Shown piece after piece: positions 1 to 4,889 of a stretch of 5,593 nt of DNA. Location: the NCBI GenBank assembly GCA_003023245.1, contig PXTR01000143.1, positions 2,995-8,587 of the forward strand. The letters run 5' to 3'. Origin of the DNA: Bacteroidetes bacterium QS_8_68_15. GTDB taxonomy: Bacteria > Bacteroidota > Rhodothermia > Rhodothermales > Salinibacteraceae. The notes beneath the pieces are model-generated. The model worked only from the letters and a program-made list of their open reading frames with translations. It was not told the origin of the DNA and did not search any database. Both the position numbers and the translations under genes were made by a program. Numbering within the stretch: the stretch's first letter is position 1; every line of letters starts with the position of its first letter.

Positions 1-15
1 AGATCCGCCCCAGGA

Positions 16-45
16 GCACTTGCTTCGCGGCGCCGCATCAAGTGC
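16..45. repeat. Nested palindromic hairpin in intergenic DNA
   Basis: GCACTTG (16-22) pairs perfectly with CAAGTGC (39-45). Between them GCGGC (27-31) abuts its complement GCCGC (32-36), so the whole segment can fold into one interrupted hairpin. It is followed by GGGATGACAC, and a structured stem next to a phrase of that kind is typical of short dispersed intergenic repeats in bacteria. It lies 54 bases beyond the stop of the leftward HTH gene and has no T-run on that side, so it is not a standard terminator. The inverted repeat is seen directly; its status as a dispersed repeat is inference and needs other copies in the genome. Confidence 0.45.
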
Positions 46-99
46 GGGATGACACGCTGGTTTGATTGGTTTTCGCCATACCTCACAACTTGGGTTACG

Positions 100-543
100 C
101 TACTTCTCTTCTACTTCTTCCCCCTCGGTCTCGCCATTTTCGCGGCGGCTCTCCTCTCGCTCGATCATGAAATCCTCGATGCTGCCGACGACGATCTTGG
201 TTTCGTCGTCGACTTCCACATCCTGAACGTCGCCGGCGCGGATCAGCTTCTTGATCTTTTTGCGGTCGATCTGGCGGAGGATGCGTCGCGCCTCGGTCCG
301 GCTAACGGTATCCTCGCGGTAATCGGCGGCGAAGCCTTCCAGAAAGTCGAGCGTACTTTCCGAAAGATCGATCACGCGCACCTCCCGGTTGGACTCGTCG
401 AGCACCCAGCGCAGGTCGGCGTCGATGAGATGCCGGTCGATCCAGTGCACGATCGTCTGGCGTGAGAGGCGCACCTGCTCCGACAACTCACGGAGCGGCA
501 TCGAAAGCGTCCCGTCCGAGGTCGCAGGCGAAGAAGAAGCCAC
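100..543 (-). CDS. Small protein with two tandem excisionase/MerR-like HTH modules
   Basis: Product of about 147 residues, not recognised as a named protein. Residues 17-72 read as a helix-turn-helix (RELSEQVRLSRQTIVHWIDR), a hydrophobic strand pair (WVLD...REVRVIDLS) and a closing helix (TLDFLEGF). Residues 78-128 repeat the plan in shorter form: VSRTEARRILRQIDRKKIKK, then VEVDDETKIVVGSIEDFMIE. This is the layout of excisionase/MerR-type winged HTH domains (HTH_17 style), so DNA binding is likely, though the target is unknown. The tail (129-147) is almost all Glu, Arg and Lys. I chose GTG at 543 because a pyrimidine-rich leader (ACTTTTTTCTCC) directly precedes it, as for the other genes here. 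TTG at 564 would lie inside a palindrome, and ATG at 501 would still keep the first HTH. No recombinase or phage gene is visible nearby, so a role as a true excisionase has no support. Confidence 0.75.
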   Translation of the reverse strand: MASSSPATSDGTLSMPLRELSEQVRLSRQTIVHWIDRHLIDADLRWVLDESNREVRVIDLSESTLDFLEGFAADYREDTVSRTEARRILRQIDRKKIKKLIRAGDVQDVEVDDETKIVVGSIEDFMIEREESRRENGETEGEEVEEK

Positions 544-558
544 GGAGAAAAAAGTCTG

Positions 559-572
559 TGTCAATGTTTACA
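559..572. promoter_or_regulatory. Imperfect TGT...ACA palindrome, possible operator
   Basis: TGTCAATGTTTACA matches its own reverse complement at 10 of 14 positions and sits in the gap between the divergent HTH gene (start about 543) and the rightward gene at 682. The form resembles operators of the LacI/cre class, but the regulator is unknown. Its position, 16 bp upstream of the likely HTH start, would suit autoregulation by that protein; this is inference. It overlaps the alternative TTG start at 564, which argues against that start. Confidence 0.25.
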
Positions 573-681
573 GCGCGGACTTTTTTGCGACGAGAAAAGC
601 CCTGTTTTGTTCCTGCCCGCAAGGCGGTTGGCCATTACCGCCGGTTCTTCTCTCGCTCTTTCTTTCAGGCTCCCGCTCCCG

Positions 682-1380
682 ATGCCGACCGATGCTTCCG
701 CCGACCGCGCCGACTGGAACCGTCGCCTCGCCCCCGCCGACGCGTCGACCGACGACGTGCACATCCTCGACGTGGAGGCGGCCAGCGAACGGATCAGCCG
801 CCACCCCGCGCTCGGGCGCTGGCTCCGCGACGCCGCGTTCGACGCGGTGGAAGGCCTGCACGACGGCGCCGCGGCCGCGCAGGCGCAGGCCCACGGACGC
901 ATGGAGCGTGACCTGAAGGAGCAGTTTCCCGCACTCGCCGAAGCGGTGCGCGCGGCGACCGGCGGCTGCGGACGGCCGGCGCTTCAGTGGCGTCCGCTCC
1001 AGCCCCGCTATTCGCGGGTGTACCTTACCTTCGAGGGCGACCACGAGCCCGACGTGTTCTGCGCGCTCCGGCAGCCGGCGCTCTCGGCCGTGCGGCATGC
1101 GCTCCAGGCCGTCGCCGAGGCGCTGCCGAAGGGCGCTCCGTTTGCGGGCCGCCCCAACACGGCGACCGGCCTGTTCGAATACGACGGCCGCTGCCTCGGC
1201 GTGCGCTACCGCGAGCACGCAAGCGAAGACGGCGGCTCCGGCGCAGCCTCTCTCCGCCGCGGCGTGGTGCTGCTCCCCCGCGAGGGCGATCCCACCGACG
1301 AGCACCCCGAGGGCGAAGCCGCACGCGGCGTGGTCGCCTACTTCGCCCCGCAGGAGCGCGAACGGTGGTATGAACGGTAG
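682..1380 (+). CDS. Hypothetical protein, about 232 aa, function unknown
   Basis: The reading frame is strongly G/C at third positions and clearly coding, but I do not recognise the family. The protein looks soluble, with no signal peptide or membrane segment. The first ~100 residues are mostly helical and Ala/Arg/Glu-rich (DVEAASERISRHPALGRWLR, then AQAQAHGRMERDLKEQFP). The middle has beta-like stretches (YSRVYLTFEGDHEPDVFCAL) followed by a helix (LSAVRHALQAVAEAL). The end has RRGVVLLPREG and GVVAYFAPQERERWYER. An earlier in-frame TTG at 607 would add 25 residues with a Leu/Pro-rich sequence unlike the rest; ATG at 682 is preferred because the coding pattern begins there and its leader is pyrimidine-rich. 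It is divergent from the HTH gene and convergent with the next gene, so it is probably transcribed alone. A long open frame on the opposite strand (568-1434) is judged a shadow. Confidence 0.7.
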   Translation: MPTDASADRADWNRRLAPADASTDDVHILDVEAASERISRHPALGRWLRDAAFDAVEGLHDGAAAAQAQAHGRMERDLKEQFPALAEAVRAATGGCGRPALQWRPLQPRYSRVYLTFEGDHEPDVFCALRQPALSAVRHALQAVAEALPKGAPFAGRPNTATGLFEYDGRCLGVRYREHASEDGGSGAASLRRGVVLLPREGDPTDEHPEGEAARGVVAYFAPQERERWYER

Positions 1381-1422
1381 ACGGCGGGGGTGTGCGGGCG
1401 TTCGCCGGCGGACTGAAGACCG

Positions 1423-1450
1423 TTCAACCTCCAACTTTTAATCTTCAACT
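1423..1450. repeat. Degenerate 7-bp repeat tract (TTCAACC-like), four units
   Basis: Four heptamers run end to end: TTCAACC, TCCAACT, TTTAATC, TTCAACT. The tract lies where two convergent genes meet, and its right half forms the last codons and TAA stop of the leftward gene (RVED). The same heptamer, on the other strand, recurs at 3834-3869. The period is seen directly. Its origin, as slippage or as a dispersed heptanucleotide repeat, is inference. The 57-bp gap between the convergent stops holds no clear terminator. Confidence 0.5.
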
Positions 1451-1905
1451 CGAAGCTCGTCTTCGCCTTCGACGATCCAGCGCGTCTCCGCGTCGCCTTC
1501 TCCGAAAATGAGGCGCCCCCCCGGTTCCAGAAACTCGCTCAAGAGGCGCGCGATCAGTTCCGGCTGCGGGTCGGGAAGCGCGTCGGCGACGGGGTCGAGC
1601 GCGCCGCCGGCGGTGATACGGAAGAAGCCCAGCGCGAACGGGAGCGGCCCTTCGGTGCCGGCCTCGCCGCTGAGCCGGCGGTACACCTCTGATCGGCGGC
1701 GCAGGTAGTCAGCCACCTCCGGGGTGTATCGCAGCTGGTCCCACGTGGAGAGGCGCTGGAGGCTGCGCCGCCGGTACAGCCGGTCGATGATCTGGGACAG
1801 TTCCTTGCGGCCGCCGTCGCGCACCTGCGCCGCCTCGACGCGCACGGGAACGTCTTCGTCTGCACCATCGGAACCGGAGAAGCGTTCGAATGCGTGTTTC
1901 GACAC
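1438..1905 (-). CDS. Hypothetical protein, about 155 aa, function unknown
   Basis: Not recognised. No signal peptide or membrane span is visible. The central part is basic and helical (KELSQIIDRLYRRRSLQRLS, then TPEVADYLRRRSEVYRRLSG). A mixed segment follows (GPLPFALGFFRITAGGALDP), then a helix (PELIARLLSEFLEPGG) and a strongly acidic end with strand-like pieces (RLIFGEGDAETRWIVEGEDE). The start is uncertain: GTG at 1905 is chosen because a promoter-like pair at 1944-1976 would start transcription close to 1937, downstream of the alternative GTG at 1941. The stop codon is part of the 7-bp repeat tract. The gene is divergent from osmC across about 90 bp and convergent with the gene to its left, so it probably stands alone. 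It is supported by good third-position GC, which weakens in the first ~30 codons. Confidence 0.6.
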   Translation of the reverse strand: MSKHAFERFSGSDGADEDVPVRVEAAQVRDGGRKELSQIIDRLYRRRSLQRLSTWDQLRYTPEVADYLRRRSEVYRRLSGEAGTEGPLPFALGFFRITAGGALDPVADALPDPQPELIARLLSEFLEPGGRLIFGEGDAETRWIVEGEDELRVED

Positions 1906-1943
1906 AGCATCGTGGCAAATCGGGCGGAAACGACTTCGCACGG

Positions 1944-1976
1944 CGAAAATAAGAGGCGGTGCGATTTCTCATCAAT
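1944..1976 (-). promoter_or_regulatory. Candidate Bacteroidota-type promoter for the leftward gene
   Basis: On the minus strand ATTG (1976-1973) is followed after 21 bases by TATTTTCG (1951-1944). The Bacteroidota consensus is TTTG near -33 and TAnnTTTG near -7, separated by about 19-21 bases, so this is one mismatch in each box with correct spacing. It would give a short leader before GTG 1905. The match is by eye only. Confidence 0.3.
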
Positions 1977-1998
1977 CTCCCCTTTCCCCTTTTTGCCC

Positions 1999-2427
1999 AT
2001 GTCCGTACGCACCGCCGACGCCACCTGGAACGGTGATCTTTCCGACGGCGCCGGCTCGATGCAAACCGAGAGCGGCGCCTACGACGGCGATTTCTCCTTC
2101 GAGTCGCGCTTCGAAGACACCGACGGCACCAACCCCGAAGAGTTGATCGCCGCCGCCCACGCCGGGTGCTACTCGATGGCTCTCTCCAACATCCTCGCCG
2201 ACGCGGGGTACTCGCCTGAGCGCGTGCACACCACCGCGAAGGTGCATCTCGAAATGATCGACGACGCCCCGACGATCACGCGCATCGACCTGGAGACCGA
2301 AGGCGACGTGCCGAGCCTCGACGAGCACGAATTTCAGGAGCACGCCACCACGGCCAAGAACAACTGCCCCGTCTCGAAGCTCGTGCAAGGCGCTGACGTC
2401 TCACTCAACGCGCACTTGGCGTCGTGA
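1999..2427 (+). CDS. osmC: OsmC-type organic hydroperoxide reductase (peroxiredoxin)
   Basis: A 142-residue cytoplasmic protein that reduces organic hydroperoxides using a pair of redox cysteines, protecting against oxidative and osmotic stress. It aligns along its whole length with E. coli OsmC (143 aa) as I remember it: W10-G-D, TESG, SRFED with the catalytic Arg37, TNPEELIAAAHAGCYSMALS with Glu47/Glu48 and the peroxidatic Cys57, and NNCPVSKLV with the resolving Cys123. The TNPEELI and NCPVSK motifs favour the OsmC subfamily over Ohr. ATG at 1999 is chosen because the alignment begins there; upstream codons from 1894 give unrelated sequence. The leader (CCCCTTTTTGCCC) is pyrimidine-rich with no Shine-Dalgarno motif. 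The gene ends 43 bp before a strong terminator, so it is monocistronic or last in its transcript. The many Asp/Glu residues fit a salt-adapted host. Confidence 0.95.
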   Translation: MSVRTADATWNGDLSDGAGSMQTESGAYDGDFSFESRFEDTDGTNPEELIAAAHAGCYSMALSNILADAGYSPERVHTTAKVHLEMIDDAPTITRIDLETEGDVPSLDEHEFQEHATTAKNNCPVSKLVQGADVSLNAHLAS

Positions 2428-2470
2428 CACGTACCCCATGCGATGCGACACCGAAACGCGGCCGTCGCCG

Positions 2471-2504
2471 AAGCGCCCCAGTCCTTTCAGCTGGGGCGTT
2501 TTTT
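2471..2504 (+). terminator. Rho-independent terminator of osmC
   Basis: CGCCCCAG (2474-2481) pairs perfectly with CTGGGGCG (2491-2498) around a 9-base loop. Flanking A/T pairs can lengthen the stem, and a run of six T follows (2499-2504). It lies 43 bp after the osmC stop and has the right orientation for rightward transcription. On the minus strand no T-run follows the stem, so it should not stop leftward transcripts. Confidence 0.9.
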
Positions 2505-2716
2505 GTTGGAATGGCGGTTTAAGCAGGTCAGCGAAGCTACGTTTGCTGACCGACGGTGGACGGCGGACGTTCAGGCCGCGAACGTCGTCTTTCGCCTTTT
2601 GGGGCGCCCCGCAGAGGGCATGACCTTTGGCTTCCACAGGGCCCCGCGCTGCGTCTCTACGGTTTGCTGACGGACGCTTCGGCCGCTTCGAAGCGCAGCG
2701 GCTCGGGACCCCCCCC
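2505..2716. other. Non-coding stretch with small repeats between osmC and the oxidoreductase
   Basis: I see no credible gene here. It contains three visible structures. A hairpin at 2526-2551 has arms GGTCAGC and GCTGACC. A near-direct repeat has CTACGTTTGCTGACCGACG at 2537-2555 and CTACGGTTTGCTGACGGACG at 2657-2676. Three heptamers run at 2552-2572 (GACGGTG, GACGGCG, GACGTTC). A perfect 12-bp palindrome, CGCTTCGAAGCG, lies at 2684-2695, and eight C residues run at 2709-2716. The oxidoreductase frame stays open leftward through this stretch as far as 2401, but that translation is basic low-quality sequence that also runs antisense through the osmC terminator, so I treat it as accidental read-through after a frame break. 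Confidence 0.5.
2526..2551. repeat. Hairpin sharing a motif with a downstream near-copy
   Basis: GGTCAGC (2526-2532) pairs with GCTGACC (2545-2551), and the stem can extend inward through a G-T and two A-T pairs to a six-base loop. No T-run follows on either strand, so it is not a classical terminator. Its right arm, with flanks, recurs at 2657-2676, which suggests remnants of a dispersed element. The function is unknown. Confidence 0.4.
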
Positions 2717-3828
2717 TCACTCCCGCGCCGCGAGCGCAGGCGAGCAAGTACTCTCGGGGTGCACCCTCGCACGGCCTTTCCGGCCGCGCGTGCGGCGGAT
2801 GAACCAGCGGCCCAGCGGCGGAATCCAGCGGAAGGCGCGCACTTGCGTTCGTAGGCGCTTCGGAACGCCTCTGCGGAGTGCCGTCCCTCCAGAAAGGCCC
2901 CCGCCGGCTCTACCGCCAGCTCCGCTGCGCGCATTGCCATCGCCATGCCGTCGCCACAGAGCGGGGCGATCATGCCCGCCGTGTCGCCGACCATGCACAC
3001 CCCGCCCCCGGCGAAAGCGCCTTTCGTCTGCAGCGTCACCTGGCTGGTCGCCTCGAAGTCGCCGCTCGTGCGCTTCATCGCGTTCATGCGCTCCGCCAGC
3101 GCCGGGTTTTGCGCAAGCGCCTCGTCAGCCATCGCCTCGGGCGTGCCGCCGGCGTCCTTCAACAGCGAGGTGCGCGCGATCCAGCAGGCGTTGACCGCGC
3201 CCGTCTCGATACGCGCGAGACCGCAGTAGCCGCCGGGAAAGGTGTGCACCTCGATGGCGCCGTCCGGGAGCGCCTCGGCGGAGCGCGTGGCCTGGTAGTG
3301 CGCCTTGAACGCCACCAGCGGGGCGTCTTCGTCGAGAAACGGACGCTCCAGCGTGCGGTCGAGCACGCCGCGCCGCCCGTACGCGCCAAAGACGAGCCGC
3401 CCGGCGAAGCGCTCGCCTGCGCCCGTCTTCACCGAAAAGCCGTCGCCGAGCGTGCCCTCCACGGCGCGCGCCTTCGTCCCGTCGCGGGCGTCGGCCCCAG
3501 CGCGGCGGGCGTTTTCGAACAGGAGCGTGTCGAGGCGGCGGCGGCTCAGGCCCAGCGCCGTACCGGGCAGCGCGCTCTCGAACGAGGCTCCGCCGGCGGA
3601 GGTGATGCGCGCCCGGCGGATCGGGTGCGCGCCGGCGGAACGCACCTCCTCCAGCACGCCCAGCGTGCGCAGCGAGCTCGTCACTTCCGGCGAGAGAAAC
3701 TCCCCGCACAGCTTATCGGCCGGTAGGCGGCGCTTTTCGAGCAGGAGCACCGAGCGGCCCGCCCGCGCCAGGTGCGCCGCCAGGGTCGACCCGGCCAGCC
3801 CGCCTCCGATGATAATCGCGTCGTACAT
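2717..3828 (-). CDS. FAD-dependent oxidoreductase, geranylgeranyl-reductase type, frame broken near C-terminus
   Basis: A flavoprotein of the class that hydroxylates aromatic rings or reduces isoprenoid double bonds; the substrate is not known. The N-terminus carries the FAD-binding Rossmann motif (DAIIIGGGLAGSTLAAHLA, residues 3-21) ending in a strand with Glu31. The motif DKLCGEFLSPE (39-49) marks this oxidoreductase group. GDTAGMIAPLCGDGMAMAM (281-299) is the second FAD motif. After AYERK (325-329, codon at 2842-2844) the frame loses sense. Inserting one base near 2840 makes the next codon Trp and opens RAFRWIPPLGRWFIRRTRG, a C-terminus typical of the family, ending at TGA 2717-2719. Without a correction the frame runs to 2401 as a basic, implausible tail of about 145 residues overlapping the end of osmC. 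Related proteins as I remember them have about 30 more residues between the Tyr-x3-Trp motif and this end, so a larger deletion is possible. It lies 66 bp after the methyltransferase gene, probably in one operon. Confidence 0.82.
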
Positions 3829-3833
3829 GGGTT

Positions 3834-3869
3834 GGTGGAAGGTTGAAAGTGGAGGAGAGAAGGGTGGAA
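3834..3869. repeat. Degenerate 7-bp repeat tract upstream of the oxidoreductase
   Basis: On the plus strand heptamers GGTGGAA, GGTTGAA, AGTGGAG and GAGAGAA run from 3834 to 3861, and GGTGGAA reappears one base out of phase at 3863-3869. Read on the minus strand these are TTCCACC / TTCAACC units, the same heptamer as at 1423-1450. Here the tract is the pyrimidine-rich leader just before the oxidoreductase ATG (3828), within the 66-bp spacer after the methyltransferase gene, so it may serve in translation initiation (inference). Confidence 0.45.
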
Positions 3870-3894
3870 CGTCGGTCGTTGCGAGAAGGAACCC

Positions 3895-4650
3895 TTAAAC
3901 CTGAAACGTTCGGCCCGCAACCGTCGACACGACCCAGCGGAAGGCCCAGCGCCAGCGGATCTGCGCGTGCGGGAGGCCGGCGCGCTCGGCGAGAGCGCGC
4001 AGCTCGGAGCGCCGGTAGCCGCGCCGCACCGACAGCGGGGCGTCGTGTGCGAACATCGCCGAGGTGCCGGGGCGCGCCTTCGCCAGGGCTTTGACGCCGA
4101 GGTAGGCCGCCGGGTGGCGGTGCAGGTCGCTCACGACGAGGCCGCGCCGCGACACGCGGTGCATCTCGCGGAGGAGATCGGCGGCGCGGGGCGCGTCGAA
4201 GTGGTGCATCACGAGCAGCGCTGTCGCTGCGTCGAAGTGAGCGTCGGGAACAGCGAGGGCGAGGGCGTCGCCTTCTTCCACCTGCACGCGGGCGCGCAGG
4301 TAGTCGGGCAGGCGGCGGTCCAGCGTGCGGCGCGCGCGATGGACGGCGTGCAGATTGGCGTCGAGCGCGGTGACGCGAAGCGGCGCGCCCTGCCGGTCGC
4401 TCCAGCGGACGAGGCGCGCGGCCAGGTCGCCCCCGCCGGCGCCCAGATCTACGATCCGCAGCGGCTCGGAGCGCCCCCGGTGCCTCTTTACCAGCGGACG
4501 CAGCGCCGCCCGCACCGAGGCGTAGCCGCCCAGCCAGCGGTTGGCCCAGTGCAGGTCGTCGAGCGCCCCGGCCAGCGCCGCGCCCTCCGCCTGATCGAAA
4601 TCGTCCATGCGCTCTCGCCGGCGCGGGGCGCGGTGTTCGAGAAAGGCCAC
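3895..4650 (-). CDS. Class I SAM-dependent methyltransferase
   Basis: A 251-residue cytoplasmic enzyme that transfers a methyl group from S-adenosylmethionine; the acceptor is unknown. Motif I is clear (RIVDLGAGGGDLAARLV, 65-81), followed by the acidic ribose-binding residue in VTALDAN (Asp97). GDALALAVPDAHFDAAT (128-143) and LLVMHHF (145-151) form motifs II-III, and MHRVSRRGLVVSDLHRHP (163-180) the next strand-helix unit. The N-terminal ERMDDFDQ and ANRWLGGY are typical of methyltransferases paired with FAD oxidoreductases beside type III polyketide synthases, where they methylate phenolic lipids (compare SrsB in the Streptomyces Srs system). GTG at 4650 is chosen because MAFLEHR before MDDFD also looks conserved; ATG at 4608 would remove 14 residues. 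Transcription probably continues into the oxidoreductase gene. A palindrome 40 bp upstream may control it. Confidence 0.88.
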   Translation of the reverse strand: MAFLEHRAPRRRERMDDFDQAEGAALAGALDDLHWANRWLGGYASVRAALRPLVKRHRGRSEPLRIVDLGAGGGDLAARLVRWSDRQGAPLRVTALDANLHAVHRARRTLDRRLPDYLRARVQVEEGDALALAVPDAHFDAATALLVMHHFDAPRAADLLREMHRVSRRGLVVSDLHRHPAAYLGVKALAKARPGTSAMFAHDAPLSVRRGYRRSELRALAERAGLPHAQIRWRWAFRWVVSTVAGRTFQV

Positions 4651-4690
4651 GGGTGGAGGGCGTGAAAACTACATTTAGGCGGAAGAATTG

Positions 4691-4705
4691 GACCGACAGT
4701 CGGTC
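4691..4705. promoter_or_regulatory. Perfect 15-bp palindrome, probable operator of the methyltransferase unit
   Basis: GACCGACAGTCGGTC has two perfect 7-bp arms around one base. It lies 40 bp upstream of the methyltransferase GTG. The sequence TAGTTTTC (minus strand, 4671-4664) is a near match to the Bacteroidota -7 box, and the palindrome covers the place where the matching -33 box would lie, so a bound protein should block transcription. The ACCGAC/GTCGGT half-sites resemble those of many TetR-family repressors. No regulator gene is seen in the window, so the identity of the binder is inference. Confidence 0.5.
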
Positions 4706-4748
4706 ACGAGGGTCCACCGCGTGTGGAGATTCGATGAGGTTTTCTCAT

Positions 4749-4782
4749 TTTGATCAGTCATAATGCTTGGATAATACCTTTT
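4749..4782 (+). promoter_or_regulatory. Candidate promoter for the secreted protein gene
   Basis: The 239-bp divergent gap between the methyltransferase and the secreted protein becomes AT-rich at 4734-4785. TTTG at 4749-4752 is followed by TACCTTTT at 4775-4782, seven of eight positions of TAnnTTTG, with a spacer of 22, slightly longer than usual. GATAAT at 4770-4775 is an alternative -10 box. A small inverted repeat, ATGAG / CTCAT (4734-4748), and TGATCA (4751-4756) overlap the upstream box and could be regulatory. The leader would be about 100 bases, ending in a pyrimidine-rich stretch before ATG 4890. Confidence 0.3.
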
Positions 4783-4889
4783 TCTTGCGCCTTCCCCGCT
4801 CCGCTTCGTAGTCTTGCGAACAGCGCGGCAGCCCGTCCGGTCCTCTCCGCGCGTTTGCTCTTTCTCTCTCTGCTTCCCCTGCTCCGCTC

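Noticed and set aside
568..1434. Long open frame on the minus strand (288 codons) opposite the 682-1380 gene
   Set aside because: Its product is His/Arg/Ala-rich with no domain sense, and the plus frame has the expected third-position G/C pattern; it is a shadow of GC-rich coding DNA.
1381..1437. Terminator in the gap between the convergent genes
   Set aside because: Only short GC palindromes such as CGCCGGCG without a loop or T-run are present.
2401..2716. C-terminal tail of the oxidoreductase extending to 2401
   Set aside because: The tail is basic and low in protein character, crosses repeats and the osmC terminator antisense and overlaps osmC; a sensible C-terminus exists in another frame ending at 2717.
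2878..3726. Plus-strand open frame of 282 codons opposite the oxidoreductase
   Set aside because: Arg/His-rich translation without motifs, opposite a well-supported FAD enzyme.
3713..4717. Minus-strand open frame of 334 codons overlapping the methyltransferase in another frame
   Set aside because: Arg/Pro-rich shadow; the methyltransferase frame carries clear SAM-binding motifs.
4750..4775. Sigma-70 type promoter TTGATC ... GATAAT
   Set aside because: The spacer is only 14 bases, too short for that class; the Bacteroidota-type reading of the same region fits better.
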